From an uncultured Rhizobiaceae group bacterium (GTDB lineage: Bacteria > Pseudomonadota > Alphaproteobacteria > Rhizobiales > Rhizobiaceae): 40,055 nucleotides of DNA. Positions 15,912 through 24,124 of the stretch are shown one piece after another. Under the pieces are notes generated by a model, which did no database searches, was not told the DNA's origin, and saw only the letters and a program-made list of their open reading frames with translations. The position numbers and the translations under genes were made by a program. Position 1 is the first letter of the stretch; each line of letters begins with the position of its first letter. The stretch lies in contig CAJQPW010000257.1 of the NCBI GenBank assembly GCA_905480295.1, forward strand, positions 1 to 40,055, read 5' to 3'.

Positions 15912-17222
15912 ATGCTGCGCCGCACTCGCCCCAGTGCGCTCAGATCAGGCATTGCTCTGGCTCTGGCGGCTACATTCGCTGTTGTTTCACCGGCAAAACC
16001 TGCATTTGCCGAGATCACCTACGAACAGATTCTGGCCGCGCCGGACGATGTCCAGCTGAATTTGGATTATGCCTGACAGGAAGTGGCAAGCGGACGCCTG
16101 CAACAGGCTGCTGCTTCGCTTGAACGGCTGTTGTTGAACAGGCCAAATTGGGATGCGGTAAGGCTGTTTTATGGCATCGTTCTGTACCGCCTTAACGACC
16201 TGGAAGGCACAAAGCGTGAGCTGAGACTTCTGGAAGGCCGCGACCTTAGTCCTGAGCAGGAAGCGGACCGGGCGCGCTATCTGGCCAGGGCCGAACAAAA
16301 GTCAAAAGCCTTTCGCATCATGGGACGCATCAGCATTGGCGGGCGGTATGATACCAATCCCGGACGGGTGTCCAACAGTCTGACGGCCACCATCGGACCG
16401 GGCTTCGACGACGATCACTTTGCGTTCACGGCGGGATCTCGCTTTCGTATCGAAGCGGATCTGAACAATGGCCGGGGCGACTACCTGTTCTTCCAGTCGC
16501 GCAGCAATCTCAGTGAATTTTTTGAAGTCGACCGCGCAGACCATCTGGTTGGCCGGGCCCAGGCTGGCGTGAAACTGCACGGAGCCAGGGGTACATTTGC
16601 CCCCTATGTCTCCTATGCGGCGTCCTTCGTTGAGCACGAAAGTTTCCGTCAGGATCATGGTGTTGGTTTCGACGCGGCACTGAGCCTGTCATCACAGGTT
16701 TCGCTGATCCTGAAAGGTGAGGCATCGCGGGAATCATATGAGAACAATTCGCTGTTTACCGCGGGCAGCCAGCGCAATGGTGACCGTATTGAAGGTTCTG
16801 TTGGCCTCAAGATCAGGCCATCCGACTCGCTGACCTTGCTGGTCCAGGGACACTGGGCCGACAAGGATGCCCGCAATGACGGGTTTTCCTATGATGCCAA
16901 ACGGGCATCCGCTGCAGCCTACAAACTTTTCGGCATGGGGCGTTATCTGACAGCTTCAGTCAGTTATACCCGCACCGAATATGAACAGCCGGACGGGTTT
17001 TACACGATCAATACAACACGCGAAGACGACCTCTTGCGGTTTCGCGTGGCGACCGGTGCACCGCTGGGCACATTGTTCAGCAGCCTTGACCTGCCCGATG
17101 GCATATCCAGCATCGTGGCGCAGGCCGGCGTCAGCTATTACACGCAAGATTCAAACATCAGCCAACTCGACATCGATAACTGGTCCTATGACCTGATGTT
17201 GAGCAAAAGCTACGCTTATTGA
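15912..17222 (+). pseudogene. TPR / outer-membrane beta-barrel protein, interrupted by an in-frame TGA
   Basis: Read through one stop, this is a protein of about 436 codons. It has a signal peptide (1-33, ending AFA), a short TPR-like helical section (about 45-130), then an aromatic-rich beta-strand domain (YDTNPGRVSNS onward) ending in Tyr, as outer-membrane barrels do. The layout resembles Slam/DUF560 proteins, though membership is tentative. Codon 55 (16074-16076) is TGA, and the same frame continues at once with QEVASGRLQQAAASLERLLL, typical TPR sequence. CGA to TGA would explain it by one transition. The AGGAGG site sits 7 bases before the ATG. The downstream body could start only at a GTG at 16083, without a signal peptide. 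True pseudogene, sequencing error and readthrough (the next base is C, a leaky context) all remain possible. Confidence 0.72.
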
Positions 17223-17235
17223 GCGGGAGGAAACC

Positions 17236-18234
17236 ATGACCAACAGTCTTCCCGAACAGTCCCGCTTCAGGTCTCCGCGTCAGCATCTCCTGGCGCTCGC
17301 CCTCTCGACAGCGCTGGTATTTTCACCATCCCTGCTGCCCTCTGCACCGATGATGGCGCAGAGCGGGCTCGCCATGGCCGCACCTACGGTCGGCACCACG
17401 GCAGCGGTAAAGGGCCAGGTTTTTGTTTCCACCGCGGGGGCAGAACGCAAGGCCAAGGTTAAAGATTCCATTCAGCTAAACGATGAAGTGCTGACCAAGG
17501 ATGACAGCGCGCTGCAGATATTGCTGCTCGACAGCACCACGTTTACGGTTGGCCAGAACTGCTCTTTGGTGATCGACAAATTCGTTTACGATCCCGACAC
17601 ATCGGTCGGTGCGCTCAGCGCCAAAGTGTTCACCGGCGCCTTCCGCTACATGAGTGGCAAGATCGGTAGAAACAATCCCATCAACGCAACGCTCGCCACC
17701 CCAAGTGGATCAATTGGCATTCGTGGAACGTTTCTGGAAGGAATTGTTGGACCTGATGCCGTTGCGCTGGCGCAGCTGGGTGATCTCGACAACAGCAATG
17801 CCAATCTGGAGAAAGCTGCGATCACAATTCTGCGCGGAGCAGGTAATCGCGGCAATACGTTGGATGATCCGGGCATTGTTACGGTCACTTCCGGTGGCGT
17901 CACGCGAACCATTTTGAAACCGGGTTTTGCAATATTCACCCCTGCCCCCGACCTTCCACCAATCGGTCCCTTCAAAATGACCGCCGAAATGCGCGAATAT
18001 CTGGATTTCTTTCTGCGGTCGGAACCCAATGGCGGCGGCGAAAACCCGCTTGACCTGGCTGGCACAGGGTCAGAAGAATCAGGGCAGCATCAGTTTGAGA
18101 ACGATGAACTGGGTTCTGATCTGGACCCGGTCGATCCGATGGATGAAGCGATTGAAGATGGTCTGATCGACCTTAATGATGGCGATCCATTCGACTGTAC
18201 CTATCCGTATTGTGGAGGTAACAACGACGATTAA
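17236..18234 (+). CDS. FecR-domain exported protein
   Basis: A 332-residue protein with a long N-terminal signal peptide (hydrophobic LALALSTALVFSPSLLP, likely cut after AMA near residue 48) and no lipobox. A FecR domain follows at about 55-165, recognisable by GTTAAVKGQVFVS, LNDEVLTKDDSALQILLLD and the ATPSGSIGIRGTFLEG block. The C-terminal about 70 residues are strongly acidic and end in a two-cysteine tail (DCTYPYCGGNNDD). The FecR fold is a periplasmic or surface beta structure, and this form is not the anti-sigma type because it lacks a cytoplasmic N-domain. It starts 13 bases after the beta-barrel gene with GGGAGG as ribosome-binding site. The pair is probably co-translated, and the barrel may assemble or anchor this protein (inference). 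Confidence 0.82.
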   Translation: MTNSLPEQSRFRSPRQHLLALALSTALVFSPSLLPSAPMMAQSGLAMAAPTVGTTAAVKGQVFVSTAGAERKAKVKDSIQLNDEVLTKDDSALQILLLDSTTFTVGQNCSLVIDKFVYDPDTSVGALSAKVFTGAFRYMSGKIGRNNPINATLATPSGSIGIRGTFLEGIVGPDAVALAQLGDLDNSNANLEKAAITILRGAGNRGNTLDDPGIVTVTSGGVTRTILKPGFAIFTPAPDLPPIGPFKMTAEMREYLDFFLRSEPNGGGENPLDLAGTGSEESGQHQFENDELGSDLDPVDPMDEAIEDGLIDLNDGDPFDCTYPYCGGNNDD

Positions 18235-18281
18235 GTTCCGCGGTTAGACGCACCACATGACATGATCGGGATCAGTGGAAT

Positions 18282-19460
18282 ATGAAACATGCATTGTTCT
18301 GCTGGGAATACGGCGCTGGCATGGGTCATATCGGTTCGCACAAAATGATCGCCAGACGGCTGAAGGCGAATGGCTGGACAACATCCCTCATCAATCCTTC
18401 AAATGTTGAACTGACTGCGGACGCGGCATTTGACTCCATCCTCACCCTGCCTCAAGCCAAACAGCTCAACGAATTCGACTTCACAGAGCTCTCCAAGATA
18501 AGATCACAAAACCGGGTGGTGACTTCGTTTGGCTATGGTTCGGACAAATTTGTCTTTGGTCGTTTGAAATTGTGGTCACGCCTGTATGACATGACGGACC
18601 CGACGCTGGTTGTTGCAGACTACGCGCCCGCAGCATTGATGGCAGCCCGCGGCCGGTTCCCTACAATTGCCGTCGGTAATGGTTTCACATTGCCACCTGC
18701 GAACCTGACATCTTATCCGCCGTTCTTTCGCGCAAAAGACCCCACTGACGCGACGCAATTGCTGGACAATGTCAATTCTGCCCTGCGCCTCGCGCGCATG
18801 CCCACCCTTCGTTATCTGCCGGAGATGTTCCATGCCGACTTCAGCGCCTGCACCACGCTGGAGATTGCAGACGTCTATCGCCGGGTGCGAAAGGATCCGG
18901 TTATCAGTCTTCTTTGCAACCAACCTATTGCACGGGCAGATGTGTCCGGAAAACATGAAATTTTCGTCTATCTGACGCACTGTCGATGGCCAATGCGGCG
19001 TTTGGTGATTGAGGCACTGGTCAAGGTCAACCAACCGACAAAGGTGTTTTCTCTGCAATACGGAGCAGATGACGCCGAACTTGTTTCCGGATCAAACATT
19101 CACTTTGTCAAAGAGCCCGTGCCGTTAAACACGATCATCAAAGACTCACGATTTGTCATCCACCTCGGCAGCCACAGTTTGGCCCTTCAATTGCTCGTCG
19201 CAGGCATGCCATCCCTTAACCTGACCATCGATATCGAAAAAGTGGTAAACGGTAGCGTGCTCAAGCAGGCCGGGCTGATTTCGATGACGAGCCTGCCGCA
19301 GATCAAATCGGTCGATTCGTTGGTCGAAACCATTCAATCCGCCCTGGGCGATTCCGGGCTTGTTCAAAACGTCACGGAATTTGCCGACAACCTGCCTGCC
19401 GACACCTGCGAGCGAGCGCTGAACACAATCCACGCTGCAGCCAATCGCCTGACGTCTTAG
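18282..19460 (+). CDS. GT-B-fold glycosyltransferase-like protein
   Basis: A 392-residue cytoplasmic protein resembling the UDP-glycosyltransferase/MurG superfamily. The N-terminus has the acceptor-side motif YGAGMGHIGSH (residues 10-20). The C-terminal half has a nucleotide-sugar-side block with GSHSLALQLLVAGMPSLNL, like the GG-x-G/H and A-G-x-P motifs of this fold. Donor and acceptor cannot be named. It starts 47 bases after the FecR gene on the same strand, so it may glycosylate a surface product of the cassette, but this is conjecture. Codon use looks like its neighbours. Confidence 0.7.
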   Translation: MKHALFCWEYGAGMGHIGSHKMIARRLKANGWTTSLINPSNVELTADAAFDSILTLPQAKQLNEFDFTELSKIRSQNRVVTSFGYGSDKFVFGRLKLWSRLYDMTDPTLVVADYAPAALMAARGRFPTIAVGNGFTLPPANLTSYPPFFRAKDPTDATQLLDNVNSALRLARMPTLRYLPEMFHADFSACTTLEIADVYRRVRKDPVISLLCNQPIARADVSGKHEIFVYLTHCRWPMRRLVIEALVKVNQPTKVFSLQYGADDAELVSGSNIHFVKEPVPLNTIIKDSRFVIHLGSHSLALQLLVAGMPSLNLTIDIEKVVNGSVLKQAGLISMTSLPQIKSVDSLVETIQSALGDSGLVQNVTEFADNLPADTCERALNTIHAAANRLTS

Positions 19461-19478
19461 GGTCCAGCTGTCGTTGAG

Positions 19479-19503
19479 CTGAACGATACCACTATCGGTT
19501 CAG
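19479..19503. terminator. Bidirectional terminator-like hairpin
   Basis: CTGAACGATA (19479-19488), loop CCAC, and TATCGGTTCAG (19493-19503) pair over 10 bp with one bulged G. It lies in the 63-base gap between converging genes, 18 bases after the glycosyltransferase stop and 20 bases beyond the hydrolase stop. There is no clear T-run, so it may be Rho-assisted or an RNA 3'-end stabiliser. Confidence 0.5.
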
Positions 19504-19523
19504 TCCCCAAGCGGCATGAACAG

Positions 19524-20618
19524 CTACTGAGAGGGCAGCATTTGGCGGATCACTTTAAGAACCGCTTCTGGTTTTTCCTGCTGAACCCAGTGGCCCGCAC
19601 CTTCAATCAAATAAGTGCCCCGAAAATCCTTCGTCGCCTGGGCCTCCATTGCTTCCAAAGCTCCCGGAAACTGGCGGACACCCCAGTCCTGTGCCCCACC
19701 AATGAATGCCAACGGAGCCTGGATTTTCTGACCTTCAAATGTTGCAAGTGCAGACTGCTCCTCTGCGCTGGCAGCACGGCGATACCAGTTTAACCCTCCT
19801 TGAAGGCCCGTTTTTTTGAACTCATTTGCAAAATACTCTAATTCAGCCTTTTCCAGCCAATGACAGGCATCCACCTCTTCCTGACTTGGCGCCATGGAGA
19901 TCGCGGTCTGCGCCATATCCGCATCAAGATCCATAATGTAATACCGAGGCATTCTGGCGATTTCTGTAGCGGACCAGTGAGAAAGAGGGTGTGGTTGATT
20001 TCCTGACCAGTCGGCGCTTTTGCAATGGAAATAAGCGCGCAGAAATTGTCTGAATCCACACGGTGCATTCAACATGTGTGTTTCAGCTTCACGCTCGCCA
20101 AAATATTTTTGATAGTGTTTGCGTGGCGAAGGCAGCTGTGCCAAATCCCTGTGAATGTCGAAACCATCATCTGTTTTGACTTTCGGCGGGCCTGCAAAGG
20201 GCGAGCTCATCAATATGACATTTTGGATGACCGCAGGATGCATCAGCGCCGTCCAGGTGGCGACTGGAGAACCAAAGTCGTGGCCTGCAAGCAGCGCAAT
20301 TTGATCATGGTCCAGAGCTTTCGCCAGACTGATGACATCCTGCGCCAAATTGACCATGCCAAACTCGGTCAGATCAACATCAAAACCTGCAGCGCTGCCG
20401 GTGGTCTTTCCATATCCCCGCTGATCGGGGGCCACGACGTGAAATCCAAGATCAGCAATCGGTTTGATCAACCGGCGCCAGCTATAGGCCAGTTCGGGAA
20501 ATCCATGCAGCAGCAGAACCAGCGGCGCATCGTGCGACCCTGCTTCGAGCAGGTGAACGTTGAGCCCGTTTTCGGTTTCAATGAAGCGCGATTGCAGTCC
20601 ATGCGATAAGTCATTCAT
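19524..20618 (-). CDS. Alpha/beta hydrolase, epoxide-hydrolase type
   Basis: A 364-residue alpha/beta-fold hydrolase. The oxyanion motif HGFPE is at 38-42, and the nucleophile elbow GHDFG puts an aspartate (D114) where serine hydrolases have Ser, as in epoxide hydrolases and haloalkane dehalogenases. The catalytic His is at H343 (GAGHWVQQEKP). A candidate acid is the Asp of FIGGAQDWGV, and a lid tyrosine is present (NWYRRA). HGFPE with a lid Tyr favours epoxide hydrolase over dehalogenase. Open frame continues 56 codons upstream; I chose the ATG at 20618 because GGA lies about 7 bases before it and family homology begins there, while the ATG at 20642 lacks a ribosome-binding site. Substrate unknown. 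Confidence 0.85.
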   Translation of the reverse strand: MNDLSHGLQSRFIETENGLNVHLLEAGSHDAPLVLLLHGFPELAYSWRRLIKPIADLGFHVVAPDQRGYGKTTGSAAGFDVDLTEFGMVNLAQDVISLAKALDHDQIALLAGHDFGSPVATWTALMHPAVIQNVILMSSPFAGPPKVKTDDGFDIHRDLAQLPSPRKHYQKYFGEREAETHMLNAPCGFRQFLRAYFHCKSADWSGNQPHPLSHWSATEIARMPRYYIMDLDADMAQTAISMAPSQEEVDACHWLEKAELEYFANEFKKTGLQGGLNWYRRAASAEEQSALATFEGQKIQAPLAFIGGAQDWGVRQFPGALEAMEAQATKDFRGTYLIEGAGHWVQQEKPEAVLKVIRQMLPSQ

Positions 20619-20867
20619 GCGGATTTCCAAAACGTCGGTCATTGGAGAAACAAGGTGCTTCAAATTGAACCACCATTCAATAACACCACGATTTTCAAAA
20701 CGTCGGTCTATTCGCAGTCCTGCCGTCAGGAGAAACTCAGCCTTAAAATCGTCAATGGTTGCCGCGCAACCACCGCGGATTAACATCCGTGTTGCGCGAA
20801 AGACATGAAACCCGCCGCAACGTATGCAGGCAGTCTTGACCGGTTTCCGTTTATCGCCGCCAGCAGA

Positions 20868-22766
20868 CTATGTTTCAGGCATGCCGGCGATACGAAGCCC
20901 GTCCAGGAGCTGGTCCTTGAATTCTTTTCTGATCACGCTCAGTCCACGGCTGGTACTCGAATAGGCGCCCACGGAAAAATTTGGATAATCTTCCATGAAT
21001 TTGGCCGCCTCTGTTTCCGCTTCCTCGATCTGCGCCGCATGGGCAAGACTGGCTATGCCAACCAAGCGTGTTTTTCGGGGAGGGTTTTGGATCGTCCGAT
21101 ACGCCTTGATCGCGTTTTCGAACTCGCCCGCAACAGAATAGGCGTTGACCAGGCCTTCTTCATACCACGTCCCGTGAAAGGGACTCAGCCGCATGGCATG
21201 TTTGATCGCCTGAATGCCTTCCTTGGTTTTTCCGAGCACGCTGGACAGCACCCATCCTCCCCACAATGCCAGTGTGTCGGCGTCGTTCGGATTGAGCAGG
21301 AGGGCCTGTTCATAGGCTGCAACCCCTGGCTCTGACTGTCCCAAAACGAAGAGGTAGACCTGCCCTGAAACCGCATGGGCCTCGGCAAGAGTGGGATCCA
21401 GTTCAATCGCCTTTTTGGCAGCTCCAAGAGCTTTCTTTGCAGAAGACCTGGGGTCTGTCGTCCAGCGGTTTGTCAAATCCTGGATATGTGTCCATGCCAG
21501 ACCGACATAAATTCGTGAGAAGTTCGGATCGATTTCCGTGGCCTTGCGCAGCATTTCTTCCGAACTGCGGTTGTCCTTCTCGGTAAATTTGTTGCGGGCC
21601 TTTCTGGCCAGAACGACCAGTTCATACACGCTCAAATCTGATGGATGTTTGCGGATGGCCCGGCGTGCAGCAGCTTCTGCCAAAGCTCCCTCATGGGCCC
21701 CAAGCAAGGATACGACCTTGTTGGATATCTCGTCTTGAATTTCAAAGATATCGCGCGGCTCACGATCAAACCGATCCGCCCAGACCTGCACCCCTGTAAC
21801 CGCGTCTGCCAGCTGGATGTTGATGCGGAGATTGTCGTCACTCTGCTGAACACTGCCTTTCAACACATAACGAATCCCCAGTTCCTCAGCGATCTGCTGA
21901 ACTGAGGCTTGCCTGTTCTTGTACCTGAATGCGGAATCGCTGGAGATCACGAGCAGATCGCTGTATTTGGAAAGATCGGTAGCGATGTCACGAGCGATGC
22001 CGTCACCAAATACATCAAGATCAGCTGATCCCTCCGGCACACTGAAGGGTAACACCGTGATCGATGGTTGCTCAGGCAGTTGGAAGGCGTATTTGCGCTG
22101 ATCCGCCGGATCAAAATCAGGCTGACTGGACCACCACCAGGCCCCGCCAGCCAACAGTGTCACCAACAGGACCAAGGCTGCGCCAGCAACACGCCATCGC
22201 CTTGCCGGGTCAATGCGGCTGTTCCCTTCAATAATTTTTTCAGCTTGTTTGGAACCAATCAGAACTTTGTAGGCGCGAACCGGTCGTTCTATGTTTTTGA
22301 CCTGCACCTCGCCGAGCGGCTGATAATCTACCGCGACCTGTGATTTGAGGTGATCATATGTGGTTCCCGAAATGCAGATGCCACCGATCTCTGCCAATTG
22401 CTCAAGTCTCGCGGCGACATTTACGCCATCGCCGAAGATGTCGTCATTCTCGACAATGACATCACCCAGATTGATGCCTATGCGGTAGGCAATTTTGCAA
22501 TCATCTGCGCTTCCAACTTCCCGTTCGGGCATGTTTTGCTGGATTTCCACAGCACATTGGACGGCCTGAACCGCAGAAGGAAATTCAACAAGAATCCCAT
22601 CCCCCATCTCCTTGACCAGCCGACCGCGGTATTTTTCAAGGGCCGGATCGATGAGTTCGTTTCGATGGGCTTTCTGCCGCTCCAGTGTTCCAACTTCATC
22701 GGCTTCCATCAACCGTGAATATCCCACCATGTCCGCCGCAAAAATGGCGCTCAATCTGCGTTCCAC
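20868..22766 (-). CDS. Class III adenylate/guanylate cyclase with TolB-like and TPR domains (1)
   Basis: A 632-residue sensor-type cyclase. The catalytic domain (about 1-170) has metal aspartates D12 and D56, the adenine-selective lysine K52 (VKEMGDG), the second purine-selective residue D109 (DIFGDGVN) and transition-state residues N116 and R120, so it should be an active adenylate cyclase. One transmembrane helix follows (about 190-212), then a TolB-like segment (SITVLPF; GDGIARDIATDLS) and C-terminal TPRs. The TolB/TPR part would lie in the periplasm and may sense a ligand. The start is GTG at 22766: GGGAGG sits 7 bases before it and VERRLSAIFAADMVGYSRLM is the family N-terminus. A TTG seven codons earlier is much less likely. 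Confidence 0.88.
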   Translation of the reverse strand: MERRLSAIFAADMVGYSRLMEADEVGTLERQKAHRNELIDPALEKYRGRLVKEMGDGILVEFPSAVQAVQCAVEIQQNMPEREVGSADDCKIAYRIGINLGDVIVENDDIFGDGVNVAARLEQLAEIGGICISGTTYDHLKSQVAVDYQPLGEVQVKNIERPVRAYKVLIGSKQAEKIIEGNSRIDPARRWRVAGAALVLLVTLLAGGAWWWSSQPDFDPADQRKYAFQLPEQPSITVLPFSVPEGSADLDVFGDGIARDIATDLSKYSDLLVISSDSAFRYKNRQASVQQIAEELGIRYVLKGSVQQSDDNLRINIQLADAVTGVQVWADRFDREPRDIFEIQDEISNKVVSLLGAHEGALAEAAARRAIRKHPSDLSVYELVVLARKARNKFTEKDNRSSEEMLRKATEIDPNFSRIYVGLAWTHIQDLTNRWTTDPRSSAKKALGAAKKAIELDPTLAEAHAVSGQVYLFVLGQSEPGVAAYEQALLLNPNDADTLALWGGWVLSSVLGKTKEGIQAIKHAMRLSPFHGTWYEEGLVNAYSVAGEFENAIKAYRTIQNPPRKTRLVGIASLAHAAQIEEAETEAAKFMEDYPNFSVGAYSSTSRGLSVIRKEFKDQLLDGLRIAGMPET

Positions 22767-23029
22767 AAAGCGTCCTCCCGTCTGCAACGCTAACAGACAA
22801 TCCGCTTACTTTCCAGAAGTCGGCAATGAACGCAGCCCACAGAATTTGCGCATCCGGTCGGTAGGCAGGACGCTCGAATCCTTCCTGTTTGGCCCTTTTG
22901 AAAAGAAAAAAAATGGCCGCATAGAGCACAACCATTCAGGGGCATCAGGATCACCACGCCCGCAGCGCTAACGCTCGACAAAGCTCAGCCTTTGAACCGC
23001 CGGGCGCAGTCAATTTTGCATCTGGCGCT

Positions 23030-23944
23030 TCAACCCTTCCTCGGCACAAAACCAATATTTTTTGCCAATGCCTGCATGGCCTCAGTCTGGTCGGTAAACG
23101 GCTCATCGACAATCGGCCACCGGTTGATCAGGGGGCGCATGAAATCCGGGTGATAAATACTGCGCACTTCATTTTGAATTTCAAACAGAAATTCTCCCGT
23201 GTCGGGATTGAAAATCTTATTGAAGAAGAACACCTCTCCGCGCCCTGCCCCCATCAGCGAGCCGTGATCAGCCAGTGTTTCGCGCAGCTCATTATAGTGA
23301 GTGACATGATAGGAGACATGCATGGAATGGGTACGATAGTCCGTCAGCGAGCGTTCAATGAACCTGATTTGCTGATGGGGGCCGGCGCTGACCAGCGCGG
23401 TTTGTTCCCCCGCAATGTCGCAAACCTCCACCGGCGCTCTGACAATCTTGTTGTAAAACCCTGCAATGCCTTGTGCGGTGTCCACCGGGACTGAGACCTC
23501 CACATAGGCAATGCCCAAAGGGCGCTGAAACACAATATGGTCGGCTTTGTGCAGACGAAACTGCACCCCAAAGGGACTCGTCAGCAAAACGGAATTGTCT
23601 TCCTCGTCCCATCGATAGGGCGTCGCCTCAAATTTCCCCAGCTCGCTCAGGAGATCGAACCGTTTTTTGATAGCGTCCATGTCCGGGACCACCAGACCAA
23701 CGACACCATGAAAGGGGGGCGTCTGTTGGCCGCGTCGCGGGAGGTGAAACTGCTGCAGCCCGACATTGATGCCCATATTCTGTTCATCGGCGCGCCTGTA
23801 TGGATCGCGGGTAAAGCCCAATCCGTTAAGGTAAAACACCGTGGCCATTTCATGATCTGGTGTTTCGAAATTCACATGATCAAGGTGGACGATTCCGCCA
23901 ATTTCAGGATTGGTCGTCCCAAAGCGCTCGTGTACTTCATTCAT
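23030..23944 (-). CDS. VOC-superfamily protein (glyoxalase/dioxygenase fold)
   Basis: A 304-residue protein with two VOC modules. The first starts with IVHLDHVNFETPDHEMATVFYLNGLGF (about 17-43), the second with IAYVEVSVPVDTAQGIAGFYNKIV (about 147-170). VOC folds bind a divalent metal and act as dioxygenases, isomerases or lyases. The classical extradiol H/H/E triad is not obvious here, so I do not call it a dioxygenase. It is the last gene of the minus-strand block with the Rieske-ThDP enzyme and flavin monooxygenase, suggesting a role in the same pathway. The ATG at 23944 has GTGGAG about 10 bases upstream; 36 further open codons upstream are probably non-coding. A 241-base gap to the cyclase gene (22789-23029) contains no recognisable gene. 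Confidence 0.75.
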   Translation of the reverse strand: MNEVHERFGTTNPEIGGIVHLDHVNFETPDHEMATVFYLNGLGFTRDPYRRADEQNMGINVGLQQFHLPRRGQQTPPFHGVVGLVVPDMDAIKKRFDLLSELGKFEATPYRWDEEDNSVLLTSPFGVQFRLHKADHIVFQRPLGIAYVEVSVPVDTAQGIAGFYNKIVRAPVEVCDIAGEQTALVSAGPHQQIRFIERSLTDYRTHSMHVSYHVTHYNELRETLADHGSLMGAGRGEVFFFNKIFNPDTGEFLFEIQNEVRSIYHPDFMRPLINRWPIVDEPFTDQTEAMQALAKNIGFVPRKG

Positions 23945-24124
23945 CTGGCAGAAACTCCACAGGTCGGTTCTCAAACATGAGCGGACAGTAATTGCATCGG
24001 CAAAACCGGGCAACAGCGCGCTGGAACCGACGCACCATTGCATTGGGGACAACCACTGCGTTTAGCGCAGCCAATCCCAATTCATCTGATCAGTGCATGA
24101 CCGGCACGCGCTCAGCGCACGCCG

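Noticed and set aside
16074..16076. Selenocysteine or TGA-as-tryptophan reading of the stop in the beta-barrel gene.
   Set aside because: Other genes here end with TGA and use TGG for Trp, there is no evident SECIS-like hairpin directly after it, and Arg (CGA) fits the TPR context better.
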